7,045 bases of DNA from Nitrospirales bacterium (GCA_020846375.1 JADLDZ010000347.1:1-7045); one strand, 5' to 3'; shown: positions 1-6,273, counted from the first letter of the stretch. The notes: generated from the letters alone by a model not told the origin. Numbers and translations are program-made.

Positions 1-1
1 A

Positions 2-580
2 AGTTTCTACGCGTTCCGGGAGGAACTGCAGGCGACTCTGGGCCGCTTTCATCAGCAGAACCCGTTGAAGCCGGGCATGCCCAAGGAGGAGGTGAAGGCG
101 GGGATCAGGATCGACCAGAAGGTGTTCAATCATCTTGTCGAGAGGGTGGAGGAGGTTGTCGTGGACAGGGAAATGCTCCGCCTCCGCAATTTCCAGGTGG
201 CGCTTTCCGGCGTCGATGCGAGCACAAAGAGCAGGATAGTGGCTGCCCTCGAAAAAGAGGGGCTGCAGCCCTCTTCGAAATCCGAACTGGCGCAAAAGCT
301 CTCCTTCAGCGAGAAAGAGCTGAACGACCTCCTCAGGCTTCTCGCCAAGGAGGGCGCCCTGGTAAGGCTGAACGACTCCCTCTACATTACGTCGCCCCAC
401 CATGAACGGATGCTGAAACTGCTGAAAGATTTCTTCATACACAAGGGTGAAATGACTGTGGCGGAGTTTCGGGATCTCCTTGGAACAACAAGAAAATATG
501 CTCTTCCCCTTCTCGAGTACCTCGACTCCCACCGGATAACCCTCCGGGTTGGGGATGTCAGAAAATTAATGGTAAAATAG
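2..580 (+). CDS. selB: Selenocysteine-specific elongation factor SelB, C-terminal part (5' truncated by window edge)
   Basis: SelB is the specialised EF-Tu-like GTPase that delivers Sec-tRNA to UGA codons marked by a SECIS hairpin; its C-terminal winged-helix repeats bind the SECIS RNA. The frame is open from base 2 with no stop, and the 192 visible residues are only the C-terminal third, so the gene starts outside the window; the TTG at 65 is an internal Leu codon, not a start. Seen: the motif NPLKPGMPKEE (visible residues 20-30), typical of the middle winged helix of SelB, then a winged helix with SFSEKELNDLLRLLAKEGAL. The last winged helix carries GEMTVAEFRDLLGTTRKYAL and ends RVGDVRKLMVK, the usual SelB terminus. 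The GTPase domain is not visible. The stop lies 3 bases before the htrA start, suggesting co-transcription and coupled translation. Its presence implies the cell makes selenoproteins; no Sec codon is evident in this window. Family assignment is firm from the motifs. Confidence 0.92.
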   Translation, partial: SFYAFREELQATLGRFHQQNPLKPGMPKEEVKAGIRIDQKVFNHLVERVEEVVVDREMLRLRNFQVALSGVDASTKSRIVAALEKEGLQPSSKSELAQKLSFSEKELNDLLRLLAKEGALVRLNDSLYITSPHHERMLKLLKDFFIHKGEMTVAEFRDLLGTTRKYALPLLEYLDSHRITLRVGDVRKLMVK

Positions 581-583
581 GGT

Positions 584-2038
584 ATGAAAAAGCGCTACCT
601 CTGGGTCCCGGTCGTCCTCCTCATCGGCTTTCTCCTCGGTGGAATCACCTACTACCTGTTAAGCAAGACAATCACTCCCTCCTACATACCCTTTACGCCC
701 CGGGTCACCGGCTCCATTTTCGAAACATCGAGAGCCTTTTCCGAGATTGTGCGTGCCGTCGCCCCCTCCGTGGTCAACATCTCCAGTGTCAAGACAGTCA
801 GGAGGCAGGACGCTCCCTTCGACGACTTCTTCGATTATCTCTATCCCTTTCCCGACGAGCACGGGCGGAAATGGAAGGAGCAGAGCCTCGGTTCCGGGGT
901 CATTGTCTCGCCCGACGGGTATATCGTCACCAATAATCATGTCGTGGAGCAGTCGGAGGATATCAAGGTGACCCTGTATGACAAAAGAGCGTTCCGGGCG
1001 AAGATCATCGGAGCCGACCCGAAAACGGACATCGCAGTGATCAAGATAGAGGCAAAGAGTTTGCCGGGTATCCCCTGGGGGGATTCCGACAGGCTGCAGG
1101 TGGGGGAGTTTGTTCTCGCTATTGGGAGTCCCTTCGGACTGAGCCATACGGTGACTATGGGCATCATCAGTGCTATCGGCAGGGTGGATGTGGGAATAGC
1201 GGATTATGAGAATTTCATCCAGACCGATGCTGCCATCAACCCCGGGAATTCCGGCGGGCCCCTGACGAATGTGAAGGGAGAACTGATCGGGATCAATACC
1301 GCCATCTTCTCGAAGACGGGGGGATACCAGGGGGTCGGTTTTGCGGTGCCGAGCGATATGGTCAGGCTGGTCATGGATCAGTTGCTGAAGAAGGGGAAGG
1401 TGACACGGGGATGGATCGGGGTCGCCATACAGGAGCTTACTCCGGAGATCGCCCAGAAATTCGGTCTCAAGGTATCGGACGGGGCGCTTATCAGCGATGT
1501 GCTCAAAGGAGGGCCAGCCTCCGCTGCAGGAATGATGCGGGGGGACATCATCCTCGGGTTCAGCGGCAAAAAAGTCAGGGATGTGGGGATGTTCAGGAAT
1601 ATGGTGGCGCAGAGCAGGATCGGCTCCCCGGTCGAGGTAAAGATACTGAGGAAGGACAGAGAAATCGCGGCCACGGTGACGATAGCGGAGCTCCCCTCCG
1701 AGGCGGCGGAAACGGCTCTCTCCTCCCCCCAGAATCCGGAACCGGAAGAGAATGTCCTTTCCGGCATCGCGGTAGTGGACCTCAACCGCTCTATTGCCAG
1801 ACAGCTGGGGATCGACAAGGATGAAAAGGGAGTTGTCATCGTCAGGGTCGAACCGGGTTCTTCCGCGGAGGATGCCGGCATTAAAAAGGGTGATGTGATA
1901 CAGGAGATCGATCGTCAGAGGATAAACAACCTGAACGACTTCAACCGGATCGTATCCAGAGTAAAGCCCGATGATGCCGTCCTCCTCTTCGTCAACCGCA
2001 AAGGGAAGAGATTCTATGCTGCCTTATCCCCGCAATAA
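584..2038 (+). CDS. htrA: HtrA/Do-family serine endoprotease (DegP/DegQ-like) with N-terminal membrane anchor and two PDZ domains
   Basis: Envelope protease/chaperone that degrades or refolds misfolded periplasmic proteins. Seen in the 484 residues: one hydrophobic segment (about 8-26) after a KKR start, with no convincing AxA cleavage site behind it. A trypsin-like domain follows (about 50-265) with a complete triad: His119 in TNNHVV, Asp149 in KTDIAVIK and Ser223 in GNSGGP. PDZ1 spans about 275-368 (RGWIGVAIQELTP) and PDZ2 about 393-482 (GVVIVRVEPGSSAEDAG), joined by a Pro/Glu/Ser-rich linker (370-392). Length and domain order fit DegP/DegQ, while the apparently uncleaved anchor recalls DegS, which has only one PDZ. 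I infer a protein tethered to the inner membrane with the protease in the periplasm. The ATG lies 3 bases after the selB stop without a good Shine-Dalgarno, so translation is probably coupled to selB. A 60-base gap follows before the PIN-TRAM gene. Family call is very secure; cleaved versus anchored is unresolved. Confidence 0.95.
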   Translation: MKKRYLWVPVVLLIGFLLGGITYYLLSKTITPSYIPFTPRVTGSIFETSRAFSEIVRAVAPSVVNISSVKTVRRQDAPFDDFFDYLYPFPDEHGRKWKEQSLGSGVIVSPDGYIVTNNHVVEQSEDIKVTLYDKRAFRAKIIGADPKTDIAVIKIEAKSLPGIPWGDSDRLQVGEFVLAIGSPFGLSHTVTMGIISAIGRVDVGIADYENFIQTDAAINPGNSGGPLTNVKGELIGINTAIFSKTGGYQGVGFAVPSDMVRLVMDQLLKKGKVTRGWIGVAIQELTPEIAQKFGLKVSDGALISDVLKGGPASAAGMMRGDIILGFSGKKVRDVGMFRNMVAQSRIGSPVEVKILRKDREIAATVTIAELPSEAAETALSSPQNPEPEENVLSGIAVVDLNRSIARQLGIDKDEKGVVIVRVEPGSSAEDAGIKKGDVIQEIDRQRINNLNDFNRIVSRVKPDDAVLLFVNRKGKRFYAALSPQ

Positions 2039-2083
2039 TATCAGATCCGGAAAACGAGGGGGGAAGAAGTGAAGAACTGAAGA

Positions 2084-2090
2084 AAGGAGG
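2084..2090 (+). promoter_or_regulatory. Ribosome-binding site that sets the start of the PIN-TRAM gene
   Basis: AAGGAGG (2084-2090), continuing as TGA, is a near-perfect Shine-Dalgarno. It sits 8 bases before the ATG at 2099. An in-frame GTG at 2090 overlaps this motif and so cannot be its start; the ATG at 2099 is preferred, shortening the protein by three residues. Confidence 0.8.
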
Positions 2091-2098
2091 TGAGAAAG

Positions 2099-3082
2099 AT
2101 GATCCGTCTTGTACCGAAAACGGCAATCGTGCTTATCTTTATTGCCGCAGGTTTTTTGTTCGGTGTGCGTTATGGTTTTGCTGTATACGGCATACTTTTT
2201 GGATTGTTGCTCGGCGCCCTCTCCCTTTTTATCGAAGCGAGGCTCCGGGATATTTCTTTCGGCTCTATTCTCGGCGGTCTCCTGGGATTGGGGATAGGGC
2301 TTCTCTCTTCCTTCCTCCTGCTGTATCCTTTCCGCTTTATTGTCAGCGAGGAGGGCTGGAGGGCCTCTTATTTCGTCCTTACCGCAGTGCTCGGCTATGG
2401 AGGGCTGTTTGCAGGGCTGTACCGGGGCAAAAACCTCACTGTTCCTGCAATCATGCGTCTGTTCAAGGGACAGGAACTGGAAGAAGACCTCAAGATCCTG
2501 GATACGAGCGTTATCATTGACGGCCGCATCGCGGATGTCGTCGAGGCGGGCTTCCTGGAGGGAGCTTTCGTCGTTGCCCAGTTCATCCTCCAGGAGCTCC
2601 AGTATGTCGCCGACTCCCCCGATCCCATGAGGAGGGCGAAGGGGAGGCGGGGGCTCGATATCCTGCACCGTATCCAGAAGATGTCGAACATCAAGGTCAG
2701 GATTGTGGAGGAGGACTTCCCGAAGATCAAGGAGGTCGATGCGAAGCTGATCGCACTGGCGCGCCTCCTGAACGGGAAGATCGTCACCAACGATTTCAAC
2801 CTGAACAAGGTGGCGCAGGTGCAGGGAGTCTCCGTCCTTAATATCAATGAACTTGCCAATGTATTGAAACCGGTGGTGCTGCCCGGCGAGCTTATCAACC
2901 TTTTTGTCGTAAAGGAGGGCAAGGAGTACAACCAGGGTGTCGCGTATCTCGATGACGGGACCATGGTGGTCATCGAAAATGCACGCAAGCTTATCGGAAA
3001 AACAGTGGAAGCTACCGTTACCAGCGTCCTGCAGACCACGGCGGGAAGGATGATTTTTGCCCGTTTGCGGGAAGAGGAGTAA
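2099..3082 (+). CDS. Integral membrane PIN-TRAM domain protein, YacL-like putative ribonuclease
   Basis: 327 residues from the ATG at 2099. Seen: four hydrophobic segments (about 8-26, 28-46, 56-78, 91-108), then a PIN domain (about 132-255) and a TRAM domain (about 258-325). Acidic residues expected of a PIN metal-ion nuclease site are present: Asp135 in LDTSVIIDGR, Glu166 in LQELQ, Asp214 in VDAKLIALA and Asp232 in TNDFN. TRAM is a small beta-barrel that usually binds RNA. The architecture is that of the Bacillus YacL family, whose members are thought to be membrane-bound RNases; the substrate here is unknown. The stop is followed 16 bases later by the ispD ATG, and in Bacillus yacL also precedes ispD-ispF, so the pairing is an old, recurrent one. 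Whether it acts on isoprenoid-gene RNA or is merely a neighbour cannot be told from sequence. Domain call is secure; nuclease activity is inferred from the conserved acids. Confidence 0.92.
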   Translation: MIRLVPKTAIVLIFIAAGFLFGVRYGFAVYGILFGLLLGALSLFIEARLRDISFGSILGGLLGLGIGLLSSFLLLYPFRFIVSEEGWRASYFVLTAVLGYGGLFAGLYRGKNLTVPAIMRLFKGQELEEDLKILDTSVIIDGRIADVVEAGFLEGAFVVAQFILQELQYVADSPDPMRRAKGRRGLDILHRIQKMSNIKVRIVEEDFPKIKEVDAKLIALARLLNGKIVTNDFNLNKVAQVQGVSVLNINELANVLKPVVLPGELINLFVVKEGKEYNQGVAYLDDGTMVVIENARKLIGKTVEATVTSVLQTTAGRMIFARLREEE

Positions 3083-3098
3083 AGTGCACCGGGGTACT

Positions 3099-3848
3099 AT
3101 GAAAGGATCAGTGCACAACAGAGTGGCGGCGGTCATCCCTGCCGCCGGGCTGGGCAGGAGGTTCGGGAGCCGGGGGGGGAAGACGCTGCATCTCCTTTCC
3201 GGGAAGCCCCTGCTTGCCTGGGTTCTCGAAGCCTTCCAGCACTGCAGGCTGGTCGATGAGATCCTGCCGGTGCTGAAGGCCGAGGACCGGGAGGCCGGAT
3301 GGGAGTTGGTGGAGCACTATGGCATAACCAAGGTGAGGAGGATCGCACCCGGGGGCAGCGAGAGGCAGGACTCGGTGTTCAACGGGCTGGAGGCCCTTGG
3401 GGGAGAGCCTTCTTTGGTGGTGATCCATGATGGGGCCCGGCCGCTGGTGGAGAGTTTCCTTATCGAAAGGGCCATCGAAGGGCTGAAAGGGTATGACGGT
3501 GCTGTGGCGGGCGTGCCGGTGAAGGACACGATCAAGGCGGCGAAGCACTCCACTCCTGCCTGTGACGTGGCGGGACAGAACGGGCGAGCGCCGGATGCGG
3601 TGGTGGAAGGAACGCTGGACAGGACGACACTCTGGGCAATCCAGACCCCCCAGGCGTTTCCCCTCGAACGGATACGCGAGGCGCACCGACGGGCCCGCTC
3701 CGAGGGCTTTTACGCCACCGATGACGCTGCCCTGGTTGAGCGGTACGGCGGCGCGGTGAGGATCGTCATGGGATCGTACCGGAATATGAAAATGACGACG
3801 CCGGAGGACATCCTGGTGGCGGAAGCGCTGCTGAAAGGGATGCCATGA
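3099..3848 (+). CDS. ispD: 2-C-methyl-D-erythritol 4-phosphate cytidylyltransferase
   Basis: Third step of the MEP pathway: CTP + MEP gives CDP-methylerythritol + PPi, in the cytosol. 249 residues from ATG 3099; the frame stays open upstream to a TTG at 3057 inside the preceding gene, but conserved sequence begins at VAAVIPAAGLGRRFG (9-23), so ATG 3099 or GTG 3111/3123 is more likely. Seen: the nucleotide-binding P-loop-like PAAGLGRRFG with Lys28, GGSERQDSVFNGL (85-97), IHDGARPLV (109-117; Asp111, Arg114), VPVKDTIK (139-146; Thr144), DRTTLW (174-179; Arg175), TPQAF (183-187), TDDAAL (207-212) and NMKMTTPED (229-237; Lys231). These match the CTP and MEP contact residues known from the E. coli enzyme. 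Odd: the loop between Thr144 and Arg175 is about 14 residues longer than in E. coli (Thr140 to Arg157). ispF follows 37 bases on. Function secure. Confidence 0.95.
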   Translation: MKGSVHNRVAAVIPAAGLGRRFGSRGGKTLHLLSGKPLLAWVLEAFQHCRLVDEILPVLKAEDREAGWELVEHYGITKVRRIAPGGSERQDSVFNGLEALGGEPSLVVIHDGARPLVESFLIERAIEGLKGYDGAVAGVPVKDTIKAAKHSTPACDVAGQNGRAPDAVVEGTLDRTTLWAIQTPQAFPLERIREAHRRARSEGFYATDDAALVERYGGAVRIVMGSYRNMKMTTPEDILVAEALLKGMP

Positions 3849-3885
3849 CAAGGATACACCATCGGATGACGGCTTCGGATCTGCG

Positions 3886-4362
3886 ATGCGTATAGGGATA
3901 GGATACGACTCCCACCGGCTTGCAGAGGGGAGAAAGCTGATCCTCGGCGGAGTGGAGATCCCCCATGAGAGGGGTCTCCTTGGCCATTCCGATGGAGACG
4001 CCCTTTGCCACGCCATTACCGACGCCCTGATCGGCGCACTGGGAGAAGGGGATATCGGCAAACATTTCCCTGATACCGATCCGCAGTGGAGGGGCATTTC
4101 GAGCCTGCTGCTCCTGAAGCATATTGTCGGACGAGTAAAGGAAAGGGGGTTCGAGATTGCCTGGATCGACTCCGTTATCATTATGGAAAGACCGAAGATA
4201 GGACCTCATATCGACTCCATGAGAAATGCCCTTTCCGCTGCGGGGCTTCCTCCCTCGCTGGTAAGCATCAAAGCGAAGACGAACGAAGGGATGGGATTTG
4301 CCGGGCGCGGCGAAGGCGTGGCAGTGCATGCGGTGTGTCTCCTGGCACCGTCTCCTCTCTGA
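3886..4362 (+). CDS. ispF: 2-C-methyl-D-erythritol 2,4-cyclodiphosphate synthase
   Basis: Fifth step of the MEP pathway: cyclises CDP-ME 2-phosphate to MEcPP with release of CMP; a cytosolic homotrimer that uses zinc plus a second divalent metal. The 158 residues align without gaps to the family start (MRIGIGYDSHRL). Zinc ligands Asp8, His10 and His42 are all present, the last in the block GHSDGDALCHAITDA (33-47). GDIGKHFPDTDP (55-66) supplies Asp56 and the conserved loop, and KAKTNEGMGFAGRGEG (129-144) is the C-terminal signature. Length is normal. The start is fixed by the N-terminal motif although no strong Shine-Dalgarno precedes it; readthrough coupling from ispD, 37 bases upstream, is likely. 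The intermediate enzyme IspE is not in the window. This is the last gene of the plus-strand run before a terminator. Function secure. Confidence 0.97.
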   Translation: MRIGIGYDSHRLAEGRKLILGGVEIPHERGLLGHSDGDALCHAITDALIGALGEGDIGKHFPDTDPQWRGISSLLLLKHIVGRVKERGFEIAWIDSVIIMERPKIGPHIDSMRNALSAAGLPPSLVSIKAKTNEGMGFAGRGEGVAVHAVCLLAPSPL

Positions 4363-4393
4363 CAGAGGAATATTTCTCTGCTGAAAAAAAGCG

Positions 4394-4427
4394 AAAAAAA
4401 AGGCGGCTCTTTCGAGCCGCCTTTTTT
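4394..4427. terminator. Bidirectional intrinsic terminator between convergent ispF and porin gene
   Basis: A perfect 8-bp GC-rich stem, GGCGGCTC (4402-4409) and GAGCCGCC (4414-4421), with a TTTC loop. It is flanked by eight A on the left (4394-4401) and six T on the right (4422-4427). Read on the plus strand it ends ispF with a U tract; read on the minus strand the A run becomes a U tract ending the porin transcript, whose stop is 18 bases away. The A and T runs can also pair and lengthen the stem. A much weaker A/T-rich dyad (4363-4380) lies directly after the ispF stop and lacks a U tract. Confidence 0.92.
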
Positions 4428-4444
4428 GTGATGCTCCTCGGCAG

Positions 4445-5959
4445 TTAGAAGCTGAGGGTCAGTGCATGCATCATCTGGAACGGATCCTTTACGTCGTTTG
4501 CAGAGGTAAAGGGTGTTCCTGCCGCACCGGTTTCGTAGAAGTCGCCGGTGTTCATCCAGCCTGCGATGACGGAGTAGGTGAGATTCCTGTCGATCTTGTA
4601 CGCAAGCTTCACGTCGATTTCCTCACCGATCTGCTTGTCCTGTCCACCGGAGGTCTTCGAAGCCCTGATGACGAACCCGTCGATGGAGGCGGTCATGTCT
4701 TTCATCGGAGCGAAGTCAAGACCCAGCCGGTAGTAGGTGGTGTTGGCGATACCCGTGCTGCGGCCGGTGCTGCTCACGCCGCTGCTGGAGAGGCCCTGTC
4801 CGGAATGCCCGGGATCGAGCCACTGCAGGTTGGCGGCGGTCCTGATGGTGTACTCATAGAGGAACGCGTAGTGGACGTCATGTCCCATGGTGGTCTGGAA
4901 CTCCTTGTTCTTGCCGTCGGCCATACCGTCCTTGTCACCGCTTCCGTAGGCGAAGCCCGCCCTGATGGTCACAGGATTGATGTTGTAGGCCAGGTTCAGG
5001 AAGGCGCCGTAGCCCCTGAAATCGGTTTCGGCAAATCCCTTGAGCGTTCTACCGAACTGGGTGTCGAATTCCGCCTCATAGGTCAGCCCGTACAGCACAC
5101 CACTTGCATGGAGGCCGAGGTTGTAGAACTTGAAGCCCTGGTCTTCGTTGATGAGCCAGTTACTGGCAGTAGGTGTGGCGCCAGTGATGCTATGCAGGGT
5201 GTTTATCGGGGTGTTATTGCTCTGCGCATAGAACAGGTTGACTCCAACCGCGTTGTCCTTGTTCCAGTTGTAGACCGCGAGAACGGCATAGGCATCGGTG
5301 TCGTCGTTCGCCTGGCCGGTACTCCCCTCGATGACCTTTGCGGTCACCGCAGCGACATGGAGGTTCTTCATGGGAAACGCGAACAGCAGGACCGCGTCGT
5401 CGCCAAACTTGGTGTGGTCAAGGAACTGCCTCTGGCTCAGGGCGAGGGGCATGTGACCGACCTTGATACCCGCGGGAATCCCGAGAAGTCCGGAGCCGGA
5501 GTGCTGAATCCATGCCTGGAGGATCCTGAGCTCGCTGTTAGGCTTGTTGTTTTCAGTAGCAGGCACGGCAGTTCCTACGCTGGAACTGGACGTGCTGCTT
5601 CCTCCGCCCCAATTGTACGTGTCGGAGTTCGTCAGATCACCGCCTGAAGAGGTCTCGAGCTGTACGAGACCGACGGTGTTCTTGGTGACGTCTGCCTGGA
5701 GGCTGAGTCGCACCCTCGTATCGTACCAGGCTGCTGACGGAGCCTCCACGGGAAGCTGTGCGCTGGCACCACTGCCATGGATAATGTCGGTGCTCATCCA
5801 GCCCCTGAACCTCAGTTCACCGCCCAGGGTGATCTGGGTGGAACCCTTGGCCACTGCTGCCTGCGTCTCTGAAGGAATGTCGGCATGAATGGCGAAGGCG
5901 CTCGCCGCGAAGCCGAGAAGGAACAACATGCTTACGAGTACTATTAAAAATTTTCTCAC
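4445..5959 (-). CDS. Outer-membrane beta-barrel protein, probable porin (alginate-export-like fold)
   Basis: 504 residues. Seen: a classic signal peptide (MRKFLIVLVSMLF, hydrophobic core to about 20) with a likely cleavage after AFA (residue 23); no cysteine anywhere; alternating polar/hydrophobic strands rich in Gly, Tyr and Asn, such as QITLGGELRFRGW (42-54); and a C-terminal LTLSF ending in Phe, the usual signal for outer-membrane insertion by BAM. The block LRILQAWIQHSG (144-155) and the near-terminal EEIDVKLAYKIDRNLTYSV, followed by GWMNTGDFY, resemble the AlgE/alginate-export porin family, so a substrate channel is plausible; the substrate is not evident. A Gly/Ser/Thr-rich stretch (about 118-130) looks like a long loop. 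The start is GTG at 5957-5959, fixed by AGGAGGG 7 bases upstream and the signal peptide. It is a single-gene unit, convergent with ispF, with a sigma-54-type promoter about 220 bases upstream. Barrel call is strong, exact family moderate. Confidence 0.85.
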   Translation of the reverse strand: MRKFLIVLVSMLFLLGFAASAFAIHADIPSETQAAVAKGSTQITLGGELRFRGWMSTDIIHGSGASAQLPVEAPSAAWYDTRVRLSLQADVTKNTVGLVQLETSSGGDLTNSDTYNWGGGSSTSSSSVGTAVPATENNKPNSELRILQAWIQHSGSGLLGIPAGIKVGHMPLALSQRQFLDHTKFGDDAVLLFAFPMKNLHVAAVTAKVIEGSTGQANDDTDAYAVLAVYNWNKDNAVGVNLFYAQSNNTPINTLHSITGATPTASNWLINEDQGFKFYNLGLHASGVLYGLTYEAEFDTQFGRTLKGFAETDFRGYGAFLNLAYNINPVTIRAGFAYGSGDKDGMADGKNKEFQTTMGHDVHYAFLYEYTIRTAANLQWLDPGHSGQGLSSSGVSSTGRSTGIANTTYYRLGLDFAPMKDMTASIDGFVIRASKTSGGQDKQIGEEIDVKLAYKIDRNLTYSVIAGWMNTGDFYETGAAGTPFTSANDVKDPFQMMHALTLSF

Positions 5960-5966
5960 TTCCTAA

Positions 5967-5973
5967 CCCTCCT
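5967..5973 (-). promoter_or_regulatory. Ribosome-binding site of the porin gene
   Basis: On the minus strand AGGAGGG lies 7 bases before the GTG at 5957-5959. This good match decides for the GTG start, which also gives a proper signal peptide; the next in-frame ATG would remove the positively charged N-region. Confidence 0.8.
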
Positions 5974-6179
5974 GTGGTTAGTTCAGTATCTGTCCGCCAA
6001 AGGCGGAACGGTACGACCCGTTTTCACTTCCGTTCTTTATTTCTGTGGGCGCTCTCACCTCCTTTTTGAGATTTGAGAAAGGAAGAAAAAAATAAAGTAT
6101 AATCCTAGTAAGCAACGACATCTGCGCTCTCCCTGCACGAATTATTTGCCTCGGTAAAAATGGGAGCCAACCGGGTAAG

Positions 6180-6273
6180 TTGCAACAAGTGTGCCAATAA
6201 TAATTCCTTTTAAAACAAGAGGAAACTGCAGGGGACCCTTCTTGTCCGTGTGGCGGTATTGCAACAAAGTGTG
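6180..6273. repeat. Direct repeat of the sigma-54 -12 region (two copies, 79 bases apart)
   Basis: TTGCAACAAGTGTG (6180-6193) recurs as TTGCAACAAAGTGTG (6259-6273) with one inserted A. The first copy is the core of the sigma-54 promoter. The second keeps the TTGCA (-12) element on the minus strand but has AACACAC instead of TGGCAC and one extra base, so it is unlikely to be an active promoter of that class. Confidence 0.5.
6181..6196 (-). promoter_or_regulatory. Sigma-54 (RpoN) type -24/-12 promoter facing the porin gene
   Basis: Read on the minus strand the sequence is TGGCACACTTGTTGCA. It has TGGCAC at -24 and TTGCA at -12, with exactly 10 bases between the invariant GG and GC, matching the known sigma-54 consensus TGGCAC-N5-TTGCA. 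Transcription would start near 6169-6170, giving a leader of about 210 bases before the porin GTG. Sigma-54 promoters need an enhancer-binding activator; its sites would be expected between about 6230 and 6400, but I cannot identify them with confidence. The match is seen directly; use in vivo is inferred. Confidence 0.75.

Noticed and set aside
3057..3098. Upstream TTG start for ispD at 3057
   Set aside because: It would overlap the end of the preceding gene and add residues before the conserved IspD N-terminus; the ATG at 3099 fits the family start better.
2024..3136. Long minus-strand ORF opposite the PIN-TRAM gene (370 codons)
   Set aside because: It is antisense to a clear PIN-TRAM protein, shows no recognisable domain and has no Shine-Dalgarno supporting it.
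3108..4181. Long minus-strand ORF opposite ispD and ispF (357 codons)
   Set aside because: It is antisense to two genes with complete catalytic motifs and has low-complexity Arg/Pro/His-rich composition, typical of the shadow of a GC-rich gene.
4363..4380. Inverted repeat CAGAGGA/TTCTCTG right after the ispF stop
   Set aside because: It is weak and AT-rich with no U tract; the strong hairpin at 4394-4427 accounts for termination.
4466..5647. Plus-strand ORF opposite the porin gene (393 codons)
   Set aside because: The minus strand gives a signal peptide, strand pattern and terminal Phe; the plus-strand frame has no family signature and begins directly behind a terminator.
6056..6067. Plus-strand CACCTCCTTTTT resembling the 3' end of 16S rRNA
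   Set aside because: The match is limited to the anti-Shine-Dalgarno core; the upstream bases do not resemble the 16S helix 45 region, so it is explained by a Shine-Dalgarno on the other strand.
6096..6124. Minus-strand TATACT (6101-6096) as a sigma-70 -10 box for the porin
   Set aside because: The expected -35 position reads CAGATG, a poor match, and the nearby TTGCTT is only 8 bases away, so no properly spaced sigma-70 promoter is present.
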